Notes under the pieces: model-generated
What the model was told of the DNA's origin: nothing
Database searches by the model: none
Seen by the model: the letters and a program-made list of their open reading frames with translations, nothing else
Translations under genes and position numbers: made by a program
NCBI GenBank assembly: GCA_027486345.1
Contig: JAIXPH010000060.1
Coordinates: forward strand, 1-64,000
Direction: 5' to 3'
DNA length: 64,000 bases
Origin: Paracoccaceae bacterium
GTDB taxonomy: Bacteria > Pseudomonadota > Alphaproteobacteria > Rhodobacterales > Rhodobacteraceae
Part shown: positions 25,501-40,500 of the stretch, in pieces
Position numbering within the stretch: position 1 is the stretch's first letter
Layout of the letters: every line of letters begins with the position of its first letter

Positions 25501-28500
25501 CTGGGTGAGGGCACGTCCTATCTGGTGGACCCGACGCTGGAGGCGGTGACGATCAAGCTGCCCAAGATCGACGTCGATGCGCTGATCTGGGACGCCGAGG
25601 ATATCGCGGAACGTCCGTCCACCTATTGGGACGACGCGATCATTCTGGACATCAGCACGCCCGAGAACTTTGCCAACAGCCTGCTGGATGCGATCAAGAT
25701 CATCCCGGCCAAGCTGGACATCACCGACCCGACGCTGAACTTCTCTCTGCTGGGCTACAACCTGTCCGAGAAACTGCCGGTCAGCACCTTGCTGAACCAG
25801 TTCGGCTCGTCCTTGCTGACGCCCGGTGACACCAACCACACCATCATCGACCTGCAAGCGATCTACGACGCGGTTCTGCCTGATTTCTTCAGCTACCTCG
25901 TCGATCCCGACAAGACGGTCAAATACACGATCCCGAAAATCGACCTTGGCGACATCACGCCTGAGGACATGAAAGGCGCGCAGAACGAGATGATCTTCGA
26001 CACCGCGATCACGGTGCTGAAGGACGTTGGTCTGAACATCCCGCTGACCAAGAAGAAGGGCGAAGACACCACCAAGGCGACTGAACCCGAAGGCACCAAC
26101 CAGACCGAAGGCGAAGAGCCCGGCACCTCGGCCGAGCAGCAGATCGACCTGACGATCACCAAGTCGGAGTTCACCGACGACCCGGCCCGCACCTTCACGC
26201 TGGAGTACGGCGACAAGAAGGTCGAAGGCGTCAAGATGCTGGACATCGGCGCGCAAGAGACCGAGGTGCAGCGCATCCTGTTCCTGCGCCGCGAAGCCGA
26301 TCTGGGCACCGAATTCAAGCTGTCGCTCAAGACCGGCGACGTGCTGAAGGAATCCGCCGCCATCGAATTGGCGGATACGGATGACGATGCCGCCGACATC
26401 ATCACCACCACCGCACGCCTTCAGGCCGCCGTGGACGAGGTGCTGGGTGCGAACAAGGCGACGGTCAGCTTCAACAAGAAGGATTCGTCGGCCGGTTGGG
26501 CCTTTGACATCACCTATGCCGAGGCCGGGGTCGACAAGGACCAGTTGAAGGCCAAGGTCAGCAATCAGCTTGGCTTCCTGCTGGTGCGCGCCAGCACTGT
26601 GACCGAAGGTGGCACCGTCACCGTTGAGGATCAGGCCGCTGAAATCCAGAAGGCGCTGGACGAATTGCTCGGCGAGGGCAATGCCGTCGTCACCGCAATT
26701 CCGGAGCCTGCGCCGGAACCGGATCCTGCGCCCGAACCGGCCCCCGAACCTGCGCCAGAGCCGGCCCCTGAACCGGCACCCGAGCCCGCGCCAGAGCCCG
26801 CGCCAGAGCCCGCGCCAGAGCCGGAGCCGGAGCCCGATCCGACCGTTCCCGTGGCCTACAAGTTCAAGATCGTCTTCGCGGGCGAGCTGAAGGAACAGGC
26901 CGTCGAAGAGATCAAGGCCACCGTGACCGAAAAGGTCACCGGCCTGGCTGTCGAGGCCAAGGTCGTCAAGCTGGGCTATGATCCGAAGGGTCCGAGCTTC
27001 GACGTCGTGGTTCCGCCCAAGGAAACCTACACCCTGTCCGTGGTTGTGGACGGGGTGAAATATGTGGCCGAAGGGATCGCCAAGGCCGCGACCCCCGAAG
27101 ATGTGGAAATCGCGCTGTCCAAGGCGGAATCCACCACCGACCACAAATCGACGGACAAGGAAGCCGCGCTCAAGAAGAACGACACCGTCCAATACGCCGG
27201 GACCGGCGATCTGGCGGGCAAGGTCTTCATCTATCTGGGCGACGACAAGGCCGATCCCTTTGACCTGACCACCGTGACCGATGCGGACTTCATCGATCCG
27301 GCGAAATGGGAAGAGGTCACGTACAAGATCAGCACCGACCACAAGTCGGATGAGACCGAGGCCACGCTGAAAAAGGACGACACCGTCCTGATCATGTCGG
27401 GCGATCTTGAAGGCAAGGTTTTCAAATACATCGGCGAGGACAAGTTCACCAAGGGCGAGCCTGCGGTGGGCGAGACGCCCGCCGTCGATCCGGCGCCGAT
27501 TCCCTTTGATCTGTCCACCGCCGATTTCACGGATGCGACAGAGTGGGACGAGGTCACGGTCACCACAAAATCGACCCGCACGCTGAAAGACATTGGCTTT
27601 GAGGCGAAAGTGACCTCGGGCAAGAAGGCGGGCTCGTATTCGGTGAACTTCTCGGGGCCGCTGGACAAGAGCGTCGTCGAAAGCTGCGACATCGAAGGCA
27701 CCGGCGGCGACCTGCCGGACGAGGAAGAACCCGCGCAGGGCGGGGCGGCGATCGGTGCGCTGATCATTCGCAACGACGTGCGCAGCACCGCCTTGGCCAA
27801 GATCCAGACCGCGACCATCGTGGCGGGATCGGTCAATGTGGCCGTGCTGGAAGCGGCCCGCATCCATGCGCTTCTGGCGGGCAAGGCCCAGGCCACCGGC
27901 GATGGCGAGGCGCAGAGCGTCGCGGCAGGCGGCATCATCGCCACCAACCTGATCCTCAATCAGGCCGAAGCGCTGATCAACAGCAGCACCATCACCACGA
28001 CCGACGACGTGTCGGTCACGGCGGAAAACAACGCCGACATTCTGGCGCGCAACAACAGCTCCATCTCGTCGGATGGCACCTCGGTCAACGTCACGCTGGC
28101 CTTCAACACCATCGGCTATGACGCCAAGGCGATCTGGAACGACATCGCCAACGCGCTGGTCGGCACCAATCTCGGCACCGAAAACCGGGCCGAGGCTGTG
28201 GCTCGTGTGGACGACTCCGTGATCGACGCGGGTGGCAACGTCACCGTCTCGTCGGTCTCGCATGCCCAGATCCTGTCGATCATCACCAATGATACCGAAT
28301 CCGAACTGGGCGAAGATGCCGGTGACGATGCCTCTGCCGTCGCGGCGGGGATCATCATCGCGTCGAACATGACGTCCAGTGCCGCGATTGCGGAAATCAT
28401 CGACTCCAACGTCGGGAACGGCACGGATACCGCAGTGACCGTGGGGGGTGATCTGGGGGTCACCGCGCTCGACAACGCCACGATTCTGTCCAACGTCTCG

Positions 28501-31500
28501 CTGTCGGCCAAGACGGGCGGCGATGGCAAGCTCGCCAAGGCCATTCAGGCCTTTGCCGACTTCTTCCGCGTGACCTACACCGACTATTCCGGCACCCGCG
28601 ACATCACGCTGGGTGACCGCATCCAGATCGGCGACAGCGGCATGGGCGTGCTGGATCGCCCCGAAACCCTGTCGGCCGGCGACCGCATCCGTCTGGAATG
28701 GGACATCTGCGGCGGGACCGCGGGAACCGTCTACGAATACATCGGCGAAGAGCCGCTCGAAGACCCGCATCTGGATCAGCAGGATTACAGCGACACTGAA
28801 CTGTGGCGCGAAATCAAGGGTGACCCGGACAAGATCTATATCGCCAAGACCGCCCGCACCGGGATCGATCTGGCAACCGAAGACTTCACCAATTCGGAAC
28901 ACTGGCTGGAAGTCGACCTCGACACGCTGGTCGATGCGGCGAAGATCCTTGCCAATGCCATCGAAGGCAGCGATGCCGAGGGCACCGGCTTCGGCGGCCT
29001 CTTCGCGCGCAACGACCTGCGGACCAGCGTGCAGGCCACCATCCGTGGCGCGGATGTGGATGCCGGCGGCAATGTGACCGTCGATGCCGCCCAGACCGCC
29101 CTCGTCATCGCCGATGACGTCAGCGTGGTGCGTGCCGACACCGATGCCATCAACGTGGTCATCGCCAACAACACCATTCTGGGTGGCAATGCCGCAACCA
29201 TCGACAATGCCTCCATTGTCTCCGGTGGCGATCTCGCGGTGCAGGCGCATACCGAAGCCTCGATCCTTGCCAATGTGGCAAGCGAGGTTCAGGCCTCGAC
29301 CTCGGTCGGGATCGTGCTGGCCTTCAACACCATCGGTTACGCCCCGGCGGACCTGTGGCACGCCACCGTTGACGCGATTGCCGGCAATTCGGACGCGGAC
29401 AGTTCCTATGTCGCCTCCAAGGCGATCCTCCAGAACACCGCGCTGGATATCACCGGCGACCTGACGGTCACCTCGGATTGGGCCGGTTCGGTCATCGCCG
29501 TGATCGAAAGCGCCGCGCTGGCGCTGAAGGTCAACGTCGGCAACAGCAACGATGACGCCACATCGGTCACCGTGGCGCCGATCATCGCGCTGAACAAGAT
29601 CTCGGCCCGCACCGAAGCGCGCATCCTTGAGCTGTCCGATGCCGGTGCCAACATCGTCGGCGGTGACGTGACGGTGCATGCCGTCGGCTCGACCCAGATT
29701 CTGGCCACGCTGGAATCCTCGGCCATCAGCGTCGCGGCAGGCGTCAGCGGTAGCCAAAAGTCCATCGCCATCGGCGTGGCCATGGGCCGCAACGTCATCA
29801 ACAGCCATTCCACCGCCGAAGTGGCGGGCATCGGGGCCACGCTAGAAGCGGGCGGTAAGATGTCCGTTCTGGCCGTGGATGACAGCCTGATCCATGCCGA
29901 GCTTTACGCAACCGCCGTCGCGATCGGCGCGGGCACGCAAGACGTCAAGGCCATCGCCATGGCCGCGGCCGTTGCACGCAACGACATCGTCTCGTCGGTG
30001 ACGGCGTCGATCCATGACCTCGCCACGCTGAATGCCGCAGGCGCGATCCGCGTCGAAGGCAAGCGTCTGGCCCGTATCGAGGCGATCGGACGCGCCACGG
30101 CGGTGTCGGTTGCCCTGACCCTCGGCTCAAGCGATACTCCCGCCGTTTCGGGCGCAGGCACGATCTCGCTGAACTACATTTCGGGCGGTCTGATTTCGGA
30201 AATCCGCAACGTCGCGAACATCATCGCCGGAATGGACCTTCTCGGGAATGGTGTGACGGTGATCGGCCTGAACGAGGCGCACATCACCTCGGAAATCCTT
30301 GCCATCGCGGTCGCGGTTAGCGCGTCCATGGGGCAATCCACCGCGGTGGCCATCGGCATCGCGGCGGCGGAGAACATCATCGGCTTTGTCGATGCCGCCA
30401 TTCCGGACGTCGATATCGACCACACGTCGGACAGCGATCCGGCGCTGCTGACGAAATACGACACCGTGCGCATCGTCGGCGGGCACCCGCTGGCGGGTCA
30501 CGTCTACCGCTACCTTGGCAATGACCGCAGTGAACTGACCTATTTCGACATCGAGGATTACTCGGTCGAAGATCTGTGGCAGCGCATCGACCTTGCCGAA
30601 GCACCGCAGCCTGCGACGGCACAGATCGTCAACGCGAACCTCTTGACCACGGGCGGCAATCTGACCGTCAGCGCGGCCTCGGCCCAGACCATCGCGGCCT
30701 CGGCCATCGTGGTGTCCTTGGCTGTCGCGGCTTCGGCCAAGGGCGGCACCTCGCTGGCGGGGGCGGGTTCTGGCGCGCGCAACCGCATTCGCGGGGGCAG
30801 CCTTGCCTTGCTGAGCGGGATCGACGGACTCGGGGCGGGCGATGTGTCGGTTCTGTCCGAAGACCGGGCCGAGATTCGCAGCGTCGTCATCGGCGCGGGC
30901 GTCGCGGCGGCGATTGGCGGCTCGCAGGGGGCCACGGCCATCGCTCTGGGCATCGCGGTCTCGCTCAACGATGTGGACACGCTCTCGCTGGCCAAGATGG
31001 ACGATGTCCACACCGGTCAGGATGAAAACAACGAAGACCGCACTGTCGGCAACATCATCGTGCGCGGCTTTGTGGCCCCGCCGAACAGTTTCCTGATCGA
31101 CGGGACAGGTCTGTCCACCACCAAGCTGGATTCGGCCACCCAACTCGCCGTGCGCGAGCGCGAAATCAACGGCGAGAAGGAGATCGAGATCGATCCCGAA
31201 GCATGGGCGGAATCCGTCCAGACCTGGGGCACGCTGGTCGATGCGGTCAACGCGCAATTCGCCGATCCGGCGGATCACGTCGCGGATTACAATCCCATCG
31301 CCGATATCGCCCTTCTGGATGCGGGCACGCATCCGGCCTCGGGCCAGTCGACCACCTGGCCTGCGCTGCTGCGGCTGTTGTCGCGCGGGGCGGAAGACCT
31401 GATGGGCGAAGACCCGACCGATCAGGAAATCGGTCAGGCCAATGTCGATTTCGCCGAAGTGGCCGATCGTCTGGCCGCCGTGTTCGAAGATGCCGGGATC

Positions 31501-34500
31501 ACCTTCGAGGGTGTGCTGTCGGTGGCCCAGCAGATGGACGGCTCGGCGGGCGACCCCTTCGATGCCTTCCGCGTCACCGACGAGGTCGGCCATCGCTGGA
31601 TGGTCTACGAAGAGGCGAACGGCAAATACGGCGTCTACAACGACAACATGCGGCTGTCGAAAGCCCAATCCAGCGAAGGCTGGGTGTTCGTCGACGACCG
31701 GTCGCGCTCTTTTGCGATCCGCTTTGAAGACGCGGGCCAGATCGGCGTGCGTCAGGACACCATCGTGGCTGTCGGTGCGGCGGCGGCGCTCAGCGTCGCG
31801 GTCAGCGGCGGCACCTCGCTTGCCATTTCGGGCGCGGGCGTGGGCGTTCGCAACGCCATTCGCGGCGGGGCTTCGGCGCTGATCAACGACTCCGTGCTGA
31901 TCAAGACCGGCGACGTGACCGTGCGCTCCACCGGCGAGGCGGGCATCAACGCCGTCGTCATCGCGGCAGCGGCGGCGCTTGGCTTTGGCCAATCGGGCGT
32001 CGGTGTGGCCGTGGGCGCATCGGTGGCGATGAACGACATCGGTGGCGAGAACGATCCTTTCGCCATCACCGCCGACATCACCAATTCGTCCCTGCTGTCG
32101 CCCGGCGAAGCCGGAGATCTGGACAAATCCGTCGACCAGAGCGTGGTCGTCAATGCCAACAACCGCACGCAGGCGCTTGTCACCGTCATCGCGGGCTCTG
32201 CCGCCGTCGCGGGCGGTCAGAAGGGCGTGGCCGTGTCCGGATCGGGCGCGGTGGGTCTGAACAACATCTTCATCGAAACCCGTGCCGCGATCACTGGCGA
32301 GGGCACCGACCCGGCCGATCAGGATGCGATCGAGGCGGAAAGCCTTGCCGTCACGGCGGTGAACAACAGCCGCATCCGCGCCTTTGTCGGCGCGGCCTCG
32401 CTGTCGGTGGCTGTGGGCCAACAGGGCATCGCGATTGCCCTTGGCGCCAGCGTTTCGGAAAACCGCATCAACAGCACCACCAGCGCCACCGTGACCGACA
32501 TGGCGGGCGGCATCCTGTTGTCGGGTGTTGCAAGTGACCAGCGTGCCGCAGGCACGCAGGCTGATGGCCGTGCGGTCGATGTCTGGGCGCTGGACGCGGC
32601 GATGATCAACGCCACCGTGATGGCGGCAGCCATCGCCGCTGGCTTTGGCCAGACGGGCGTTGCCGTCGCCGGGGCCGGGGCCTTCTCGCGCAACCGCATC
32701 GGCGGTGGCGGCGTGGTTGCCGAAATCATCGGCTCTGACATCACCAGCGGCGAGGGCCACATGTCGGTCAAGGCCGACTCCTCGGCGCAAATCCGCAGCA
32801 TGGTGATCGCGGCCTCTGCCGCGGTCGCGGCGGGTCAGACCGGCGTCGGGGCCTCCATCGGGATGGCCATCGCGGAAAACCAGATCGGCTTTGTGCAGCG
32901 GTCCGAACAGGACATCGCCCCGACCTTCGTGGCCGGGCGCGATACGCCGAAGTACATCCACACCGGCAACATCATCTACATCCCCGTCGGCGGTCGCGCG
33001 GGCGAGGCCTATCAGTACATCGGTCTGGAAACTCTGACGGCGGGCAACTGGCCGACCTTCACCAACAAGGCCGGGGTCGAGCGTGACACGGCGGTGACGG
33101 GCGGCGACGTGGTCTATGATGACGCCACGGGCGCCTTCTATACCTATCTGGGCGAAACCGACATTCCGACCACCACCGCGCTGTCGTCCTTCGATTACAG
33201 CAACGAGTCGCTGTGGGCGAAAGGGTCGGTTCTGAACCAGCTCGACTATGGCAACGCCGACATGTTCAAGCGCGTTGACCTTGAGCGCCAAGGGGCTGCG
33301 GTCCGGGCGCAAATCCAGAGCTCCGACGTCGAGATGACGGGCGGCAATGTCACCGTCACCGCGCTGAACACGGCGGAAATCAACGCCATCACCATCGCGG
33401 GTTCTGTCGCCATCGCGGGCGGCCAGACGGCCATCGGCATCGCGGGCAGCGGCGTGGGCGTCACCAACCGCATCGCCACGGACGTGACCGCGCGTGTCGC
33501 GGGCGGGTCTGTCATCGCCAACAAGCTGGCGGTCAGCGCCCGGGATGACAGCACCATCACGGCGGTCGCGGCGGCGGCCTCCATCGCGGCGGCCTTCGGT
33601 CAGACCGGTGTCGCCATCTCGATTGGCGTGTCCATCGCGCGCAACGCCGTGGACAATGACGTAAAGGCCGAAGTGGCCAACGTCACCCTCGTGTCGCTGG
33701 ACGACGAGGCCGATCCGCTGGTCATCGAGGCCAAGACGGGTGCGGGCAACCTGCCGTCCAATATCGCCACAGGGGGGAATCTCACTTTCGACCGGCTGGA
33801 TGCCGCCTCGACGGCGGATGATCCCCAGTCGGATCCGGATGCCGCGGCCATGGATGCCGCAACGCTGCTGGCCCTGAAGCGCGCCTTGGAGGATTCCGGC
33901 GCCGTGGTGGATGCCGATGAGGCGAACCTGCTGGCCACCTTGCGGATTTCGGCCCTGACCGAAGGACAAAGCTGGTCCATCGTGGACCGGTCGGGCCGTC
34001 AATGGACCCTGACGCGCGATGGCAACAGCCTGTCCAGCAAGCGCAGCACGATCTCGGCCATCAGCGCCGCTGCGGCGATGTCGATTGCCGTGGGTCAGGT
34101 CGGCGTGGCCGTGGCCGGTGCCGGGGCGTCGTCGATCAACGCCATCACCTCGAACACGCTGGCCCTGCTGACCGATGTGCGCGTTGAATCCTCGAACGCG
34201 GGCCGGATCTCCGTCCATGCCGATGACGTGTCGTCCATCGACGCGACGGTGATCGCGGCCTCGGTCGCGGTTGCGGTGGGTCAGGTCGGTGTCGGTGCCT
34301 CGGTCGGTGTGGCGATTGCCAAGAACTACATCGGCTTTGATCTGGATGGCGCAGCACGCTCCGACCGTGGCGCTGTGCGCGCCGCCGTGACGGACCTGCG
34401 CCTGTTGGGCGAAGGCGGCATCGGTGCGGGCAGCGAGTTGGACATCGCGGCCAACAGCACCCGCAAGATCAACGCGGTTGTCTTTGCAGGCTCCGTCGGG

Positions 34501-37500
34501 ATCGCGGCCGGTATGGTCGGCGTTGCCATCGCCGGGGCCGGGGTGGGTGCGGTGAACCGCATCGCCGGGTCCACGGTCGCCGGAATCTTCGGTGACAACA
34601 CCAACATCTCTGGCGCGGCGATTTCGGTCCATGCCAGCAACTCCAGCCGCATCGATGCGGTGGCGGCCGCTGTGGCCATCACGGCTGCCTTCGGCGCGGT
34701 GGGTGTCGCGGTTTCCATCGCGGCGACCGAAGCGTTCAACGAAATCACCAGCACCGTCGAGGCGCGTATCGCGCGCCTGGCGAATGACAGCGGCATGGGC
34801 AGCGTGACCTCGACCGGGACGATCACCGTCCTGGCCGAAGATCGTGCCGAAATCCGTGCCATCGGCGCGGCGGCGGCAGTGGCCCTGAGCGGCGGGGCAG
34901 CGGCAATCTCTGTCGCAGGCGCCGGTGTCGGTGCGCGCAACGCCATCGGCACGCAGGTCATCGCCGATGTTGACGGCATGTCGGTCGGGGCTTTGGGCGA
35001 CATCTCGGTTCGTGCCAGCAGCACGGGCCTCATCGACTCCATGGTCATCGCGGCGGCGCTGGCCGCGGCGGGTGGCGGTGTCGGCGTCAGCGGCGCGGTG
35101 GGTGTGTCCATCGCCCGCAACGAGATCGGCTACACCGAATCCGGTCGCGCGGTGAACTACTATACCAACGCGATTGCACCGACGCAGATCCTTGCGGGCA
35201 ATGTGGTGATGATCACCGAGGGCGCGCGCAAGGGACAGAAGTTCGAATACGTCGGGCCGAACACCATCCACGGATCGGGCGTCACCGGGCGTGTCGACCT
35301 GTCGCGCATGGATTATGCCAACTCCACCCTCTGGCGTGAGGTGGGCCGCACCCGCAACGCGGCGAGCGTCACCACCCGGATCAACGACGCGGACGTCATC
35401 AGTACGAATGGTGACGTGGTTGTCCGCGCGACGTCGGAACAGAAGATCCTGTCGATGGTGCAGGCCGTGACGGCGGCGCTGTCGGGCGGCGGTATCGGCG
35501 TGGGCGTGGCGGGCTCGGGCGCTTCGGCGACCAACCGTCTGGCCACGGATGTGCAGGCGCTGGTCCAATCCAGCACCGTGACCGCTGGCGATGAAGTGTC
35601 CCTTCTTGCCACCGACAATTCCACCATTGACGCCGTGACTGGCGCCTCGGCCCTTTCCGCCAGCTTTGCCGCCATCGGCGCGGGCATGGCCATCGGCGTG
35701 GCGGATGCGACGAACCTTGTCGAAAACCGTGTACGGGCGGAATCCGTCTCGTCGGATCTCGTGGCGCATGGCGCGGGCGGCGATGACCACAATGCCATCA
35801 CCATCGAGGCCTATACCGGCGTCACGCCGGAGCAGGCGGGCATCAGCAACTCGCTGACGGCCGCAGAGCTGACGGACCTGTCGGGCACCGCGATGGACGA
35901 CAACGGCGATCCGCTGGCCTCGGACATCTCTGACGATGATGCGCTGCGCGCCCGGCTTTATTCTGACCTCAAGACCGCAGGCGTCGGCCTGCGCGGCACC
36001 GCGGCCGATCTGCGTGTGTCCGAAGTGACGGAAGGCACCCGCTGGGCGGTTGTGGACGTCGCCTCGGGCCGTCAGTGGATTCTGGACAAGGGTCAGGGCA
36101 CCAACCTGACCGCGACCCGCGTCACCATCAACGCCCTGTCGCAGGCGGCGGCGCTTGCCCTGGCGTCGGGCGGTCTGGCGGGTGTGGCGCTGGCCGGAGC
36201 GGGGGCCAATGCGGTCAACGTCGTGAACACCGACACCGTGGCCCGTCTGACGGGCAACAAGACCTCGGACGGCACGCAGGCCACGGCGGCGGGCATCCGC
36301 GTCGAGGCGGCCTCCGACAGCAAGATCCAATCCACCGTTCTGGCCACGTCGCTGGCGGCGGCGGGTGGCATGGGCGCGGCGGGTGTGGCCATCGGGGCCG
36401 CCCTGTCCACCAACTACATCGGCTACAACCTGTCCGGTGCCACAGGCACGACCAATGCCAATGACACCAACACCGCCGTAGCCGGGCGGACATGGGCCGT
36501 GATCGAAGATGCCAAGGTCACCGCGAATGGCGGGGACTCGCAGGTCCTGTCGCGCGCGGGCCAGACCATCAACGCGCTGGTCATCGCGGGTGCGGGCGCT
36601 GTCGCTGTCGGCGGGGTCGGCATGGCCGCCGCCGGGGCAGGGGTGGGTGCACGCAACTGGATCAACGCTGATACCGCCGCCCGCCTGACGGGCTCGGCAT
36701 TGGATGTGACCGTTGACGCGCTGACCGTGCGCGCCAGCAACGCCGCGCGGATCGAAGCCGTGGCCGGCGCCATCGCCTTCTCGGTTGGTGGTGGTTTTGC
36801 GGGCCTTGCGATTTCCATCGCGGCCTCCGAGGCGGACAACCGCATCACCTCGACCACCACGGCCGAGATCGTGAACGGTGGCAACACCGGCATCCTGCGC
36901 GCCAAGGTGGGCGGCGTGACGGTGGACGCACAGGACACCGCGCATATCGCGGCCCTCGGTGCGGCTGTCGCCATCAGCATCGCGGTCGGCGTGGTCGGTA
37001 TCGCAATCGCCGGGGCCGGTGTGGGGGTGGTCAACACCATCTCGACCCGGACCGAGGCTGAAATCGGTCAGATCACCGTCGGCACCGCCACGGATGTCTC
37101 TGTGACGGCCAAGGGATCGGACACGATCTCGGCCAATGTGATCTCGGCTGCCGTGTCGATCGGCGGCGGTCTGGGCGCGGGCGCGGCTTCTGTCGGGGCT
37201 TCCGTGTCGCAGAACCTGATCGGGTCGTTCGGACGGCCGGATGGCAAACGCGCAGGGGCCTTCGCCCTTGTGTCCGAGGGTGCCAATATCTCGACCGCAG
37301 CCGAAGCGGAAAAACTGGATGCGGGCAGCGTGACCGTCTCGAACGGCACCTTCGCCAAGTCGCGCGATGGCAAGCTTTATCAATACCTTGGTGCGGCCGA
37401 TAAGGTCGTGTCGCTGGCGGCGGTCGATTTCGACACCGACACCGACTGGTTCCAGGTGGGTCGCCCGGTCGCGGGGGTTGGCATCGTTCTGCCGACCACG

Positions 37501-40500
37501 GCGGACCTGACCCAGCTGCTGGAAGGCACCATCGTCACGGCAAATGGCAAATTCTATCGCTACTTCAAGCCCAAGGCCGAAGAGTCCATCGCCTCGAACC
37601 CCGAGCAATGGTACGTCGTCCTGTCGCAAACCGAACGCTCTGCCGCAAAGACCGTTGTCACGGACCTCGTGACCAATGACGTCTATACCAGCGGTGGCGA
37701 TTACTTCGTCTGGTTGGGCGCAGGCAGCCCGGCTTCGGGCACGACGCCGGAATTCAACAGTGGCGACTGGTTGCGCGCCCGGGTGCTGGACAACGCGACG
37801 CTGTTCACCGACCTGAGCGTTCCGCAGGACGTCACCACGGGCGATTTCATCCGCACGGCGGACGGCGCCTATCGCTACACGGGGTACACCGCCTCGGGCC
37901 TGAACTGGATTTCGGGCGGCGCGGACGAAAGCTCGTTGACGGGCGGCTATACCGACAGCTTGCCGGATCGTGTGGTGACCCTCTCTGTCCCCACGACCGG
38001 GACCAATGCCAGCGTCACGCGTCAGGATGTGGCGACCTATTCGGATGGCGGCTTCGATCCGGACTCCGCGCTCAAGATCAGCGGCACCCATACCGGGACC
38101 GAGGAAACCACCGTGCGTGCCACCTTCGCGGCGGGCAGCGGTGACGAATACCGTGCCGGGGCAAAGGACCTGTTCTTCCGCATCAACGGCTTCGATCTTG
38201 CCGATGCCGACAAGGTCAAGATTCTGGCCAAAGACAAGAACGGCAACGCCCTGACGGTCACCGTGACCAAGGATGACGGCGCGTCCCATACCGACGTGGC
38301 CGGCACCGGCGCGGATGCCGGGGCCCGCATCCTGACGGCAGGCGCGCGCAGCGGCACCGCCGATGACGCCGCCCGCGAGGGATCGGTCCTGATCAACATC
38401 TCGGGCGTCGTGGCGACGCTGGAGATCAGCTACATGGGTCAGGGCGACATCGAACTGACCGACCTGCAGTTCGTGCTCGATCCGCGCACCTCGGCGGATT
38501 ACTTCGCGGGGGTTGCCGACGGGCAGCAAATGCTGACCTCTGACACCTCGATCTTCCCGCTGTGGAAGGAAGAGACCCAGCTTGTCATCATCACGGCCTC
38601 GAACCACATCGATGCGACCGTGCCGCTGACGGCCGATTATGCGACGGTCCAAGGCAGCGTGATGGCGATCACCGAAGACGGTGAGACCCGCTACTACCAG
38701 CGCGTCAGCAGCAAGGCGCTGACCGTCAATCAGGACTATCTGACCGCAACCACCGCGCAGCAGGGCGGTGGGACGGAACTGACCTACAAGGTGTCGGGCG
38801 ATTGGGCCGACATCACCGAACAGGCCGTTCAGGATTCCGACATCAAGTCGTCGGGCTCTGTCGCGTCGGGTGATGTGCTGCGCGTGGTGTTCAACGGCGC
38901 GGAACGCTTCTTCCGGCTGAAGGGCGACACCGCGATCACGGTGGATGCCGACTATGCGCGGGGCGTTGTGGACGGCAAGGACCAGTGGTCGCCGGTGGGC
39001 GATGCGAGCGTCAACCGGACATGGACCGACCGGACCGTTGTCATGGATGCCGACAAGCGGATGCGGGTGCACATCGCACCGCAGACCGTTGACACCAGCG
39101 TCACCGACGCTGGCTGGGAAGAGATGACCGAAGCGCCGCTGGACGCGAACTTCGACGACCTGCGCAACTATGTGGTGATGGGCAAGAAGCTCTACACCCT
39201 GCGCCCGGCGATGCTTGTCCAGAACACCGATGGCCAGATGTACCAGTACAAGCGCACGGCGCCGGTTCTGGTCGATCAGGATCTCTTCGCGATCAACTAC
39301 GCCACCGATCCGAACTGGGTGAACCTCGCCAGCGGCGCGGCGACCGGGGCGAACATCACGGTCAAGGCCGAGATGTCGTCCAACATCACCGCCTTCGTGG
39401 GTGCCTTTGCCGTGGCCGTGGCCGCAGGTGGGTACGGCCAGTCCGGCGCCGGTTCGGGCGCACAGGGCGTGAACATCATCGATTATGACACTGTCGCCGA
39501 TGTGTATGGCGCAGAGCTGACGGCGGCGCTGGGGACGATCACGGTCGCGGCGCAGGATACCAGCAGCATCATTGCCGATGTCAAATCCGCGTCGATCGCC
39601 GCCACTCTTGCTGCGGCTGGCTCGGCCATTTCCATTGGCGTGTCGCTGGCGGATGCCACCATCGGCGGCAACGTGCGTGCGGCGATGCGCGACAGCAGCG
39701 TGGTCGCAGCCAAGGGTCTGGACATTCTGACCACCGACAACCGCTACATCAGCGTCGTGTCCGAAGCGTCGTCGATTTCTGCCTCGACCGGCTTTGGCGG
39801 GGCGATGTCGGGTGGCGGGGCCAATGCCACCATCACCGACCGCGGCACGCGCGAAGCGCTTCTGACCGGCAACGGGACCCAGAGCGTCAATCTGATCGGC
39901 GCAGCGCGGGTGCTGTTGACCTCGGAAAGCCGGCTTGAGGCGAATATCTCCTCGATGTCCATCGCGGCGGGGATGTTTGCGGTTGCGGCCTCGGGGGCTG
40001 TGGCCATCGTCAATGCGGCGGGCCAGTTCTATGCCCGCGCCGAAGGTGTGGATGTCACGGCCTCGTCGCTGACCGTCAACGCCACCCGTCTGATGTCGTC
40101 CCAAGCCATGGTGCGCGGTCTGAGCGTCGCCACCACGATGGGTGTGGGCGCGTCGGTCGCCACCGTGCAGATCAGCTCTGACGTCCGCGCCTTTGCGGGC
40201 GGGGCGGGGGCGACCTTCACGCTGGGCTCCCTGTCGGTTGCGGCACGGTTGGCCGCGTCTTCGGGTCGCGACCTGTCGGATGTGCAGGCCTATGCCTCGG
40301 GCGGTGGTCTGCTGTTGGGCGTGCAATCGACCAACGCCACCTCGATCAACCGCGCGACGGTCCTGTCCGGGCTGAGCGGCGGCACCTTCTCGGTCACCGG
40401 AGCGCTGGCGGTCACGTCGGATGCCACCGGGCGTCAATATGCGCGGTCGCGCGGCATCGCGGGCGGTCTGATCGGGATCGGTGCGACCGATGGCACGCTG

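Noticed and set aside
26782-26817. CRISPR-like or mobile-element repeat
   Set aside because: The repeats are in frame, without spacers, and encode the Pro-Glu-Ala linker.
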